This document shows positions 8,507-17,756 of a stretch of 64,000 nucleotides of DNA, in pieces. Within the stretch, counting starts at the first letter, position 1. Every line of letters starts with the position of its first letter. Source of the stretch: a bacterium (GTDB lineage Bacteria > UBP6 > JAFGXH01); NCBI GenBank assembly GCA_027064085.1, contig JAMOQH010000172.1:1-64000 (forward strand), given 5' to 3'. The notes under the pieces are model-generated. The model saw only the letters and a list, made by a program, of their open reading frames with translations. It was not told the origin of the DNA and made no database searches. The translations under genes were made by a program, and so were the position numbers.

Positions 8507-10050
8507 TGCCTATAGAGCCTGGAATCCTAGAACAATTAGGAATGATTATTCCTCTATTGCTACTTGTAGTATTTGCATCTTCAATCTTATTAATAGATGT
8601 ATTTGCAGAATCTGAGGATAGAGCCTATCTTGGATATTTAACTGCATTTTTTCTATTTGTAGTATTAATTTTTGTAGCTAAGGATTTTAATAATAATAAT
8701 GTTTCAAGACAAATATTTCACAGTAGTATTGTTATTGATAAATTTGGTTTAATATTTACAGGGATATTTATTATTGCTGGTATATTAACATCACTTGGTT
8801 CTATTGATTATTTGAAAAAATATGATATTGCAATTGGTGAGTTTTATAGTTTAATAATGTTTGCAATAACGGGTATGTCACTAATGGTCTTTTCAACATC
8901 ATTAATGACTATTTTTGTAGCCTTGGAATTGATGTCTTTACCGATTTATGCTTTATCTGGACTATTTAGGGTAAATAATCGTTCATTAGAATCTAGTGTT
9001 AAATATTTTATTTTAGGTTCCGTTGCATCTTCTATATTATTGTTCGGAATGGTATTATTGTATGGTGCAACAGGTTCTGTTAACTTAGTTACAATTGGTA
9101 ATGAAATTACAACTAAATATACAAATCTTAAAACTGTTCTTAGCTCAGATCCAATAATTATAATTGGAATGCTTATGGTTTTTATTGGTTTTATGTTTAA
9201 AACAGCAACGGCACCATTTCATATGTGGACCCCTGATGTATATGAAGGAGCACCAACTATTGTAACCGGATTTATGTCTGTTGCAGTAAAAGCAGCTGCT
9301 TTTGCAACATTTTTGAGAGTATTTGGTTTATCATTCAACAATGACGCCTTATTACATCTTGCAAATGGAGCTATCTCTAATACTTCTTGGATACAGGTAT
9401 TAAATATTTTGGCTATTGCGACTGTTATTATTGGTAACTTAGTTGCATTAAATCAGCGAAATGTAAAAAGAATATTAGCGTATTCTGCAATTGCACATGC
9501 AGGTTATTTAATGATAGGTTTGGTTGGATATTTTATAACTAAAGACCCAATCACATATTCTGCTTTAGTTTTATATTTCTTGTCATATACTTTTACTGGA
9601 ATGGGAGCATTTATTGCTATTTCAATATTTGAACCAAAAGATACTAACAAGGTAATGTTAGATGATTTAAATGGGGCTGCTTATAAAAAACCTTTTGTTG
9701 CTGCAACTTTAGCAATTTTTATTTTTTCATTCGCAGGTATACCGCCAATGTCTGGATTTTTTGCAAAATTTTATTTGTTTAAATCAGCTTATGTAAATGC
9801 AGGGTTGCATATTCCTGTAATTATTGCATTGATTGCGTCAGTATTTTCAGTATACTATTATTTAAGAATTTTAGTTCATTTATATATGAAAAAAGACTAT
9901 GGTGATGTTGATGTAAAAGACTATAAAACAACAGCTGGTTCAGTTATTGCATTATCAATAGCAGGATTTTTTGTTTTATATATTGGTATTTTACCAGATC
10001 AGTACATAACTATAATTAAACATAGTTTTCTTAGTTTAATTGGAGGTTAA
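8503..10050 (+). CDS. nuoN: NADH-quinone oxidoreductase subunit N (antiporter-like)
   Basis: Third antiporter-like subunit (ND2), 515 residues. Visible motifs are TIFVALELMSLPIYALSGLF with its Glu near residue 144, FKTATAPFHMWTPDVYEGAP with the Lys, and the later loop IPPMSGFFAKFYLFK. It starts within the last codons of nuoM. Its last codons hold the GGAGG ribosome site of nuoA, so the two are tightly linked. Confidence 0.96.
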   Translation: MMPIEPGILEQLGMIIPLLLLVVFASSILLIDVFAESEDRAYLGYLTAFFLFVVLIFVAKDFNNNNVSRQIFHSSIVIDKFGLIFTGIFIIAGILTSLGSIDYLKKYDIAIGEFYSLIMFAITGMSLMVFSTSLMTIFVALELMSLPIYALSGLFRVNNRSLESSVKYFILGSVASSILLFGMVLLYGATGSVNLVTIGNEITTKYTNLKTVLSSDPIIIIGMLMVFIGFMFKTATAPFHMWTPDVYEGAPTIVTGFMSVAVKAAAFATFLRVFGLSFNNDALLHLANGAISNTSWIQVLNILAIATVIIGNLVALNQRNVKRILAYSAIAHAGYLMIGLVGYFITKDPITYSALVLYFLSYTFTGMGAFIAISIFEPKDTNKVMLDDLNGAAYKKPFVAATLAIFIFSFAGIPPMSGFFAKFYLFKSAYVNAGLHIPVIIALIASVFSVYYYLRILVHLYMKKDYGDVDVKDYKTTAGSVIALSIAGFFVLYIGILPDQYITIIKHSFLSLIGG

Positions 10051-10051
10051 T

Positions 10052-10411
10052 ATGTCAGAAACTTATATCCCAATGGTTTTAATGATTGCTATTGCTTTTG
10101 GGCTTGGTAGTGCATTGGTGTTGCTATCAGTAGTACTTGGTCCAAAATATCCAAGTGATGTAAAAGATTATCCTTTTGAATGTGGTCATTTAATTGATTC
10201 AGATGGTGCAAGAAAGAAGCATTCTATTAAGTTTTATATGATTGCAATTATTTTCTTACTTTTTGATCTTGAAATTGTATTTATGTATCCCTGGGCAACT
10301 GTTTTTAGAGAAATTGGTATAACTGCTCTTTTTGAAATGTTCTTCTTTTTAGGGATATTGGTTGTTGGATATATTTATGTATGGAAAAAAGGAGTACTTG
10401 AATGGGAGTAA
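10052..10411 (+). CDS. nuoA: NADH-quinone oxidoreductase subunit A
   Basis: Small membrane subunit (ND3), 119 residues with three helices. The family motif YPFECGH, which lies on the loop by the quinone site, and the helix motif FLLFDLEIVFMYPW are both present. ATG 10052 is chosen because GGAGG (10042-10046) is five bases upstream; a longer in-frame TTG start has no support. Its last 10 bases overlap nuoB. Confidence 0.95.
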   Translation: MSETYIPMVLMIAIAFGLGSALVLLSVVLGPKYPSDVKDYPFECGHLIDSDGARKKHSIKFYMIAIIFLLFDLEIVFMYPWATVFREIGITALFEMFFFLGILVVGYIYVWKKGVLEWE

Positions 10412-10944
10412 AAAATACTGGAATAGAAAATATACTAGGTGAGTCAGTTGTTTTAACAAGAGCTGAAAGTATTCTAAATTGGGCTAGAAAATGGTCTCTT
10501 TTTCAATTTCCTTTTGTTACTGCATGCTGTGGTATGGAGTTTATGTCTGTTTATGGCCCTCATTATGATGCTGCTAGATTTGGAGCAGAATATCCAAGAT
10601 TTTCTCCTCGTCAAGCAGATTTATTATTTGTAGTAGGAACAATATCACATAAACAATTACCTATACTAAAAAATGTTTATGACCAAATGTCTGATCCTAA
10701 ATGGGTAATTTCCTTTGGTGCTTGTGCAAGTAGTGGTGGTTTTTATAATAATTATGCTACTGTTCAGGGGATAGATACTGTTATTCCTGTTGATGTTTAT
10801 ATTCCTGGTTGTCCGCCTAGACCTGAGGCGATTATGGATGCAATTATTAAGTTACAAGATAAAATACAACATGAAAAATATCAAAGTAGAAAATCTTATC
10901 CTGATTTAGGTAAAAATAATAAGCCAGGAGGAGAAAATGAGTAA
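10402..10944 (+). CDS. nuoB: NADH-quinone oxidoreductase subunit B (N2 cluster)
   Basis: Carries the terminal N2 4Fe-4S cluster that reduces quinone. The tandem Cys pair TACCGMEF, the single Cys in SFGACASSGGFY and the last in PGCPPRPEAI are all present. Length is 180 residues, normal. It overlaps nuoA upstream and nuoC downstream by about 10 and 8 bases, typical of coupled translation in complex I operons. Confidence 0.97.
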   Translation: MGVKNTGIENILGESVVLTRAESILNWARKWSLFQFPFVTACCGMEFMSVYGPHYDAARFGAEYPRFSPRQADLLFVVGTISHKQLPILKNVYDQMSDPKWVISFGACASSGGFYNNYATVQGIDTVIPVDVYIPGCPPRPEAIMDAIIKLQDKIQHEKYQSRKSYPDLGKNNKPGGENE

Positions 10945-11416
10945 AATTGTATTAGATAAAGTTTTAAGAAAGTTTCCTGATGATATTATTGATTCTCATA
11001 GTTATGTAGGAAATGAAACCGTCATTATTAAAAAAGAGGCATTACTAAAAGTATGCTCTTTTTTAAAGGATAATAGGCAGTTAATGATAGATATGCTGGT
11101 TGATTTAACATGTGTAGATTATCCTCAAGAAACGGAACGATTTATGATGGTTTATCACTTTTATTCTACTGAAAATAAATATAGAATTAGAATAAAAGCT
11201 CCTGTTTCTGAAGAAGAGCCTTTTATTGATTCTTTAACTTCTATTTGGAAAAATGCAAATTGGCCAGAAAGAGAAGTTTATGATATGTATGGAGTTAAGT
11301 TTAATGATCATCCTGATTTAACAAGAATATTAATGTATGAAGAATTTGAAGGACATCCATTAAGAAAAGATTATCCTATTACTAAAAGACAGCCTATTGT
11401 TGGCCCTTTAAATTAA
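10937..11416 (+). CDS. nuoC: NADH-quinone oxidoreductase subunit C
   Basis: Peripheral-arm 30 kDa-type subunit, 159 residues. The signature region WPEREVYDMYGVKFNDHPDL followed by GHPLRKDYP is intact. It is a separate gene, not fused to nuoD as in some enterobacteria. It starts inside the end of nuoB, and nuoD begins nine bases after its stop. Confidence 0.96.
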   Translation: MSKIVLDKVLRKFPDDIIDSHSYVGNETVIIKKEALLKVCSFLKDNRQLMIDMLVDLTCVDYPQETERFMMVYHFYSTENKYRIRIKAPVSEEEPFIDSLTSIWKNANWPEREVYDMYGVKFNDHPDLTRILMYEEFEGHPLRKDYPITKRQPIVGPLN

Positions 11417-11425
11417 GAGGAAAAG

Positions 11426-12634
11426 ATGACAGAAAATAAAATTACAAATAGAAATGCAGGAGATTTAGATACTTCGACTATGCATATCAATATGGGGCCT
11501 TCTCATCCCGCAATGCATGGTGTTGTAAATATTCAAGTTGATGTAGATGGGGAAAAGGTTATTAATAGTAAACTTGAAATTGGTTATCTTCATAGAGGAT
11601 TTGAGAAATCTGCAGAGTATAAAACATATAAACAAGTAATTCCTTATACTGATAGATTAAATTATGTTTCTCCATTATTAAATAATTTTGGATATACTTT
11701 AGCTGTAGAAAAATTATTAGGCATTGATATTCCAAGAAGAACAAAATTTATTAGGGTTATAATGGGAGAAATCTCAAGGATTTCAGATCATTTAACATGT
11801 AATGCTGCTGTTATGATGGAAAATGGAGGTTTTACTCCTTTTCTATATTACATGAAAGCAAGGGAATACCTTTATGCCCTAATTGAGAAAGTTACAGGTG
11901 CAAGATTAACTGTAAATTATTCAAGAATTGGTGGATTAAGAAATGACTTACCTGAAGGTTTTAAAGAAGAAACATTAAAAATATTTACTGATATTGAAGA
12001 AATTCTAAAAGATGTTGATACTATGGTAACTAGAAATAGAATTTTTATGGATAGATGGAGGAATACAGGTATTTTAAGTAGGGAAGATGCTATCGCATGG
12101 AATATAACTGGACCAGTTGGAAGAGCAAGTGGCTTTGATTATGATGTAAGAAGAGATCATCCTTATTTTGTTTATGATGAACTCGAATTTGAAGTTCCTG
12201 TTGGTAAACATGGCGATACCTATGACAGATATCTTGTAAGAGAAGAGGAAATGCGTCAATCTATTAGTATTGTTAAGCAAGCACTTGAATTAATTCCCAA
12301 AGGGCCAATTTCTGTTGATGACCCACGAGTTACTATGCCTAAAAAAACTAAAGTTTATAACTCAATAGAGGGAATGATGACTAACTTTAAATTAGTTATA
12401 GAAGGTGTTAAAGTTCCTGCGGGTGAGATATATTCCTTTACTGAGGCAGGAAATGGAGAACTTGGATATTACATAGTATCAGATGGAACAGGTAAACCAT
12501 ACAGAGTAAGGTTAAAACCACCTTGTTTTTATAATACACAAGCATTATCAGCTATGATTAAGGGTAACACTATTGCGGATATTATTCCTATCTTTGGAAG
12601 TATTAATATGATTGCAGGTGAGTTAGATAGATAA
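11426..12634 (+). CDS. nuoD: NADH-quinone oxidoreductase subunit D
   Basis: 49 kDa-type subunit that shapes the quinone pocket, 402 residues. The N-terminal family motif NMGPSHPAMHGV contains the pocket histidines, and YLHRGFEK follows. The C terminus ends in GSINMIAGELDR, the canonical ending of this hydrogenase-derived family. AGAGGAAAAG precedes the ATG. Confidence 0.97.
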   Translation: MTENKITNRNAGDLDTSTMHINMGPSHPAMHGVVNIQVDVDGEKVINSKLEIGYLHRGFEKSAEYKTYKQVIPYTDRLNYVSPLLNNFGYTLAVEKLLGIDIPRRTKFIRVIMGEISRISDHLTCNAAVMMENGGFTPFLYYMKAREYLYALIEKVTGARLTVNYSRIGGLRNDLPEGFKEETLKIFTDIEEILKDVDTMVTRNRIFMDRWRNTGILSREDAIAWNITGPVGRASGFDYDVRRDHPYFVYDELEFEVPVGKHGDTYDRYLVREEEMRQSISIVKQALELIPKGPISVDDPRVTMPKKTKVYNSIEGMMTNFKLVIEGVKVPAGEIYSFTEAGNGELGYYIVSDGTGKPYRVRLKPPCFYNTQALSAMIKGNTIADIIPIFGSINMIAGELDR

Positions 12635-12656
12635 ATTATTATTTAAGGGGTTGTAA

Positions 12657-14246
12657 ATGCCTACAATAAAAATAAATGGACAAGAGTTAACTGTTGAAAA
12701 TGGAACAACAATACTTGAAGCTGCAAAGCAAATTGGAGTAGATATTCCTGTTTTTTGCTATCATGAAGGTCTTTCTGTTGCTGCAAATTGTAGAATGTGC
12801 CTTGTTGAAGTAGAGCAAAATGGTAGAAAATTTCGTAATCCATTACCTGCATGTCATACTATGGTTGGTGATGGAATGGAAATTGATACAGAAAGTACTA
12901 ATGTTAAAAAAATTAGAAAAGGAGTTTTAGAGTTCTTACTTTTAAATCATCCTATTGATTGTCCAATTTGTGACCAAGCAGGAGAATGTTCTTTACAAAA
13001 TCACTATATGGAATATGGACATTATGAATCAAGGCAGGAGTTTGAGAAAGTTAAGAAAAATAAAGCTACTCCTATAGGTAAAAATGTTATACTTGATAGT
13101 GAAAGATGTATTTTATGTTCAAGATGTGTTAGGTTCACTAATGAAGTAACTAAAACAAATGAAATGGTTATTTCAAACAGAGGAAATCATTCCGAAATAG
13201 GGGTGTTTCCTGGTAAAACTCTTGATAATGATTATTCTATGTGTACTGTTGATATTTGTCCTGTTGGAGCATTGACTTCAAGAGATTTTAGATTTAAAAA
13301 GCGTGAGTGGTTCTTAACTAAAACAAATTCTATTTGCACTGGTTGTTCTAAAGGCTGTAATATTACAATAGAGTATGAGGCTAATGATGTATATAGAATT
13401 AAACCTAGAGAAAATAAAGATGTAAATAAATGGTGGATGTGTGATTTTGGTAGAACAATAAAAAATGAAATAAATGATAATAGAGTTTTAAATGCACGAG
13501 TAAATAAAGATGAAAAAACTTACGAAGAAGCATTAAATTCTTTATTAGAATTATTAGATTCTTATAAAAAGAAAGAAAATAAAGTTGCAATAGTTATAAA
13601 TGCTCATAATTCTACAGAGAATGCATTTGCAATAAAATATTTCTTTTCAAAGTATTTTAATATCAAAAATTTCTATATGGGAAATAAAAAAGATGGTAAT
13701 TCTGATGATTTATTAATTAGAGCTGATAAAAATCCAAATAGAAAAGGTGTTAGTCTAGTAATTGGTGATACTAAAAGTGATTTATTAGATGATATATCTA
13801 AATATGAATTACTAATTCAATTTGGTTCGGAGTTAATTGAGCAATTTGATGAAAGTAAATTCAAAAACATCAAAAATTTTGTTGTTTTTGCCACAAATAA
13901 AAATAAAATAACGGATTTAGCATCTATAATTATTCCTAATAAGTCTATTGCAGAACAAACTGGAACTTTTATAAATGAAGATTCTAGAATGCAAAGATTT
14001 TTCCCTATGATAAATAATAAAACATATAAGCCAAGTGTAAATGGTGTTGTACAAATAGAAAGTGATAGAGATGATTTGCAAGAAATATATAAATTAATTA
14101 GTGGAATATCCAAATTAGCTGGTTTTGATTTGAGATTAAACTCCATTTTTGATATTATGAATTTGATGAAAAAAGAATTAAAGCCTTTTGAAGACTTTAA
14201 ATATAGTTCACTTGGTAAAAACGGTTTAATTATTGAAGGATTATAA
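12657..14246 (+). CDS. nuoG: NADH-quinone oxidoreductase subunit G, short form
   Basis: Fe-S subunit of the NADH arm. The N-terminal 2Fe-2S ferredoxin has Cys in CYHEG, CRMC and CHT. The His-type cluster motif CPICDQAGEC and the 4Fe-4S motifs CILCSRC and CPVGAL follow. A further C-x2-C-x3-C-x27-C set (CTGCSKGC to WWMC) matches the N7 cluster found only in some bacteria. At 529 residues the degenerate molybdopterin-type C-terminal domain is much shorter than the E. coli form of about 900 residues. No frameshift was seen, so this looks like natural shortening. Confidence 0.93.
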   Translation: MPTIKINGQELTVENGTTILEAAKQIGVDIPVFCYHEGLSVAANCRMCLVEVEQNGRKFRNPLPACHTMVGDGMEIDTESTNVKKIRKGVLEFLLLNHPIDCPICDQAGECSLQNHYMEYGHYESRQEFEKVKKNKATPIGKNVILDSERCILCSRCVRFTNEVTKTNEMVISNRGNHSEIGVFPGKTLDNDYSMCTVDICPVGALTSRDFRFKKREWFLTKTNSICTGCSKGCNITIEYEANDVYRIKPRENKDVNKWWMCDFGRTIKNEINDNRVLNARVNKDEKTYEEALNSLLELLDSYKKKENKVAIVINAHNSTENAFAIKYFFSKYFNIKNFYMGNKKDGNSDDLLIRADKNPNRKGVSLVIGDTKSDLLDDISKYELLIQFGSELIEQFDESKFKNIKNFVVFATNKNKITDLASIIIPNKSIAEQTGTFINEDSRMQRFFPMINNKTYKPSVNGVVQIESDRDDLQEIYKLISGISKLAGFDLRLNSIFDIMNLMKKELKPFEDFKYSSLGKNGLIIEGL

Positions 14247-14248
14247 TT

Positions 14249-15373
14249 ATGATTACAATTATTCTTTGGGCTCTTTTAAAAATAGTTATTATAGTTGGTT
14301 TTACCATGGCAATGGCAGCTCTTTTAACTATTACCGATAGAAGAGAAAGTAGTATGATTCAGGACCGCCTTGGCCCTAATAGAGCACCGCTGTTTAGTTC
14401 TGAAGTATGGAATGTTACTGGCAAGATTAGGTTGATAGGTATTGTTCATGTTATTGCAGATGCTTTAAAAATGATTTTTAAAGAAGATTTTGCCGTTAAA
14501 AAAGGTAATAAGTTTATACATACAATATCTCCCATTTTGGCATTCTCTCCTGGTTTGGTTATATTAGCCGTTATACCTTTTGGTGGTACAACTGCTGGTG
14601 GATTGAGTTTTCAAATTACTGATTTTGGACCAGGCGTATTGTTTGCTTTTGCTTTTGCTTCACTTGGTGTTTATGGTATTGCTTTGGCTGGTTGGTCTTC
14701 AAATAGTAAGTTTTCATTACTTGGTGGTATTAGGGCTACTTCTCAAATGATTTCTTATGAAGTCGCATTAGGATTAAGCTTAATGGGAATATTTTTAATA
14801 TTTGGTACACTGAATTTAGGTGAAATTGTTCAAGGACAACAAGCATTAAATGCAAATGGAACCCCAGACTTACTATTTGGTTTCTTACCTAAATGGGGTT
14901 TGTTTTTACAGCCTTTTGCATTGTTTTTATACTTTGCGGCTGCTACAGCAGAAACCAAAAGAGCTCCATTTGATGTTCCTGAAGCTGAATCAGAATTGGT
15001 TGCGGGTTTCTTTACAGAATATGGAAGTATGAAAATGGGGGCATTTTTATTTGGTGAATATATTGAAGTAATTATATTTTCCATGATGTTTACTACCATG
15101 TTTCTAGGTGGATATCATTTGCCATATTTATATAGTGATGGTTTTCACTTTTTTGGTCATAATCTTGAAATAAATGCGACATTAGTTGCGATGATTCAAT
15201 TGTTTACATTCTTTGGAAAAGTTATATTTGTAGCATGGTTTCATTTAGTAATTAGATGGACTCTTCCAAGATTTAGATATGACCAGGTTATAAATTTAGG
15301 TTGGAAGATGCTTTTTCCTGCTGCATTATTAAATATGGCAATTACTGCGATTGTTCTTACTTTTATTAAATAA
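14249..15373 (+). CDS. nuoH: NADH-quinone oxidoreductase subunit H
   Basis: Membrane subunit (ND1) closing the quinone cavity, 374 residues with about eight helices. Family motifs are DRRESSMIQDRLGPNRA near residue 30, IADALKMIFKEDF near residue 70, and the acidic cluster TKRAPFDVPEAESELVAGF near residue 235. It begins two bases after nuoG stops and ends nine bases before nuoI. Confidence 0.97.
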   Translation: MITIILWALLKIVIIVGFTMAMAALLTITDRRESSMIQDRLGPNRAPLFSSEVWNVTGKIRLIGIVHVIADALKMIFKEDFAVKKGNKFIHTISPILAFSPGLVILAVIPFGGTTAGGLSFQITDFGPGVLFAFAFASLGVYGIALAGWSSNSKFSLLGGIRATSQMISYEVALGLSLMGIFLIFGTLNLGEIVQGQQALNANGTPDLLFGFLPKWGLFLQPFALFLYFAAATAETKRAPFDVPEAESELVAGFFTEYGSMKMGAFLFGEYIEVIIFSMMFTTMFLGGYHLPYLYSDGFHFFGHNLEINATLVAMIQLFTFFGKVIFVAWFHLVIRWTLPRFRYDQVINLGWKMLFPAALLNMAITAIVLTFIK

Positions 15374-15382
15374 GGGGTTACA

Positions 15383-15925
15383 ATGACTAAAAAAGGAAAG
15401 GTAATTTCAAAACATAAATATACATTTTGGGAAAAAATCTATTATCCTGAAATCATGAAGGGGGTTGGAGTTTCTTTGAAACACTTCTTTGGGAATATTA
15501 GAAAAAGAAAATATATTCCAACTCTTCAATATCCAGAAGAAAAACAAGAATATCCTGAGATTTTTAGGGGTCGTCACAGATTAATGGAAAGAGAAGATGG
15601 TAGTCTTAGATGTGTTGCATGTATGATGTGTGCAACTGCTTGTCCTGCAGAATGTATCTATATTGAATCAGAAGAAACTGATGACAAAAATATAGAGAAA
15701 AAGGCTAAAGTTTTTGTTATTGATGAATTAAGATGTGTATTTTGTGGTTTATGTGTAGAAGCATGTCCAACAGATGCAATTAGAATGGATACTAAAGAAC
15801 ATGTTCCTCCAGAATATTCAAGAGAGGCATTCGTTTATGATATGGAAATGTTATTAAATAAAGCAGGAAAATCTATTGCCATTCAAGGCGGAGATCCAAA
15901 CTATATATTAAATCCTAAAAAATAA
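15383..15925 (+). CDS. nuoI: NADH-quinone oxidoreductase subunit I (8Fe ferredoxin)
   Basis: Carries clusters N6a and N6b between NuoG and NuoB. Two classic motifs are seen, CVACMMCATACPAEC and CVFCGLCVEACPTDA. Length is 180 residues, normal. It is the last gene of the operon. No clear hairpin-plus-U-tract terminator is visible in the 112 bases that follow, before the pilB start. Confidence 0.97.
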   Translation: MTKKGKVISKHKYTFWEKIYYPEIMKGVGVSLKHFFGNIRKRKYIPTLQYPEEKQEYPEIFRGRHRLMEREDGSLRCVACMMCATACPAECIYIESEETDDKNIEKKAKVFVIDELRCVFCGLCVEACPTDAIRMDTKEHVPPEYSREAFVYDMEMLLNKAGKSIAIQGGDPNYILNPKK

Positions 15926-15976
15926 TTACCCAAAAATAAAATCTTATTGATAATTATTAAATTTACAGTATTTTAT

Positions 15977-16006
15977 TTGACAATATTACTTATTAAGTGC
16001 TAGACT
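15977..16006 (+). promoter_or_regulatory. Sigma-70 promoter of the pilB-pilT-pilS-pilR cluster
   Basis: TTGACA at 15977-15982, an 18-bp spacer, then TAGACT at 16001-16006. The predicted start near 16013 gives a leader of about 25 bases containing GGGAG (16025-16029) before the pilB ATG at 16038. Confidence 0.5.
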
Positions 16007-16037
16007 TTCGTGTTATTATTTTTAGGGAGCAAACTAA

Positions 16038-17744
16038 ATGGTAAAAGATCGTATGGGTGAAATACTTTTAAGAAGTAATAAAATTACAATGCAACAATTT
16101 CAAAAAGCTAAAAGTGAAAGCAGTAAAACAGGAGAATCTGTTACGGCTGCATTAATAAAAATGGGTAGTGTTAATGAAGACGAAATGGTTAAATTTGTTG
16201 CTAAAAAATATGGAATGCAAGTTTTTCCTTTAGAAAATTTTGAAATAGATGAAGACTTAAGAGAAATTGGTGTTGAAGAAAAGTTTTGTAGAGAGAATCA
16301 ATTAATACCAGTATCAAGATCTGGCCAAACTCTTATTGTTGCAATGGCAGATCCTTCAAATTTAAGTGCTAAAGATGCTTTGGGATATATGACGAATGGC
16401 TTGAAAATAAGTCCAACTGTTGCAAGTGCAAGAGTTATAAATGAGGCAATTGATGGCTTTTATGGTCAACAAGATAGCTTAGGTTCAATGTTTGATGATT
16501 TAAATATGGACGATATTGATTTTGATAGTGGTGAAGATGATGATGAAGAGTTTTCAATACAAGCTGGTAATGAGGCACCTGTTGTTAAACTTGTAAATAA
16601 AGTTTTAACGGATGCTATCGTAAAAGGAGCGTCTGATATCCATATTGAGCCTTATGAAAAATCATATAGAGTTAGATATAGAATTGACGGAGTCTTACAA
16701 GAAGTTCTAAGGCCTCCTAAGAAATTAAAAAATGCCATTACTTCAAGAATAAAAATTATGGCCGCTCTTGATATTGCAGAAAGAAGAATTCCACAAGATG
16801 GTCGTATTAAATTAAAACTACCAAATGGAAAAGATATGGATTACCGTGTATCGGTTCTTCCTACTTTATTTGGAGAGAAGATAGTTCTTCGTTTATTAGA
16901 TAAAGAAAATCTTAGATTAGATATGACTAAACTTGGTTTTGAGCAATTTCAATTTGAAATGTTTCTTGATGCGATTAATAAACCTTTTGGAATGGTTCTT
17001 GTTACGGGGCCAACGGGTAGTGGAAAAACTAATACCTTATACTCTGCTTTAAGTTCATTAAATAAAGTTGATGTTAATATTAGTACTGCAGAAGACCCAG
17101 TTGAGTTTAACCTTGATGGTGTTAATCAGGTTAACATGAATGAAGATGTTGGTTTGACTTTTGCTGCATCATTAAGGTCTTTTCTTAGGCAAGATCCAGA
17201 TATTATTCTTGTTGGTGAGATAAGAGATTTTGAAACAGGTGAAATTGCAATTAAAGCTGCTTTGACTGGTCATATGGTTTTATCTACTTTGCATACAAAT
17301 GATGCTCCATCAACAGTTACTCGTTTATTGAATATGGGTATTGAATCATTTCTTGTAACAGCATCTTTAAACTTAGTTGTAGCTCAAAGGCTTGCAAGGA
17401 GAATTTGTTCAAATTGTGCTGCACAAGACCCTGATGTAACCAAAGAGCAACTTATTGAAATGGGGCTTAGTCCTGAAATGGCAGATGTTAGAAAAGTAAA
17501 AAAAGGTAAAGGTTGTAGTAAGTGTAACAATACTGGATTTAAAGGAAGGGTAGGTATTTATGAAGTAATGCCTATGGTAGAAGTAATTAAAGAGGCTATT
17601 CTAAATGGTGTTTCATCAACAGAGTTAAAGCAAATTGCTATTGAAGAGGCGGGATTTAAATCAATGAGAGCCTCTGCGTTAAATAAATTACTTGAGGGTG
17701 TAACTAGTGTTTCTGAAGTATTAAGAGTTTCAGCAGCAGATTAA
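16038..17744 (+). CDS. pilB: Type IV pilus assembly ATPase PilB
   Basis: Hexameric cytoplasmic ATPase that drives pilus extension. At 568 residues it has the N-terminal MshEN/T2SSE_N region (about 1-140), an acidic linker (150-170), then the GspE core. Walker A GPTGSGKT is at 324-331, followed by the Asp box (AEDPVEF), Walker B (DIILVGEIRD) and His box. A four-Cys zinc motif near residues 456-495 (CSNC and CSKC) is typical of PilB and separates it from PilT. GGGAG lies eight bases before the ATG. PilT follows after 12 bases; pilC is not nearby. Confidence 0.95.
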   Translation: MVKDRMGEILLRSNKITMQQFQKAKSESSKTGESVTAALIKMGSVNEDEMVKFVAKKYGMQVFPLENFEIDEDLREIGVEEKFCRENQLIPVSRSGQTLIVAMADPSNLSAKDALGYMTNGLKISPTVASARVINEAIDGFYGQQDSLGSMFDDLNMDDIDFDSGEDDDEEFSIQAGNEAPVVKLVNKVLTDAIVKGASDIHIEPYEKSYRVRYRIDGVLQEVLRPPKKLKNAITSRIKIMAALDIAERRIPQDGRIKLKLPNGKDMDYRVSVLPTLFGEKIVLRLLDKENLRLDMTKLGFEQFQFEMFLDAINKPFGMVLVTGPTGSGKTNTLYSALSSLNKVDVNISTAEDPVEFNLDGVNQVNMNEDVGLTFAASLRSFLRQDPDIILVGEIRDFETGEIAIKAALTGHMVLSTLHTNDAPSTVTRLLNMGIESFLVTASLNLVVAQRLARRICSNCAAQDPDVTKEQLIEMGLSPEMADVRKVKKGKGCSKCNNTGFKGRVGIYEVMPMVEVIKEAILNGVSSTELKQIAIEEAGFKSMRASALNKLLEGVTSVSEVLRVSAAD

Positions 17745-17756
17745 TAAGGAGATATA

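Noticed and set aside
13817-14146. Minus-strand open frame inside nuoG
   Set aside because: Antisense to a gene with clear Fe-S motifs further upstream and unbroken coding; no ribosome site.
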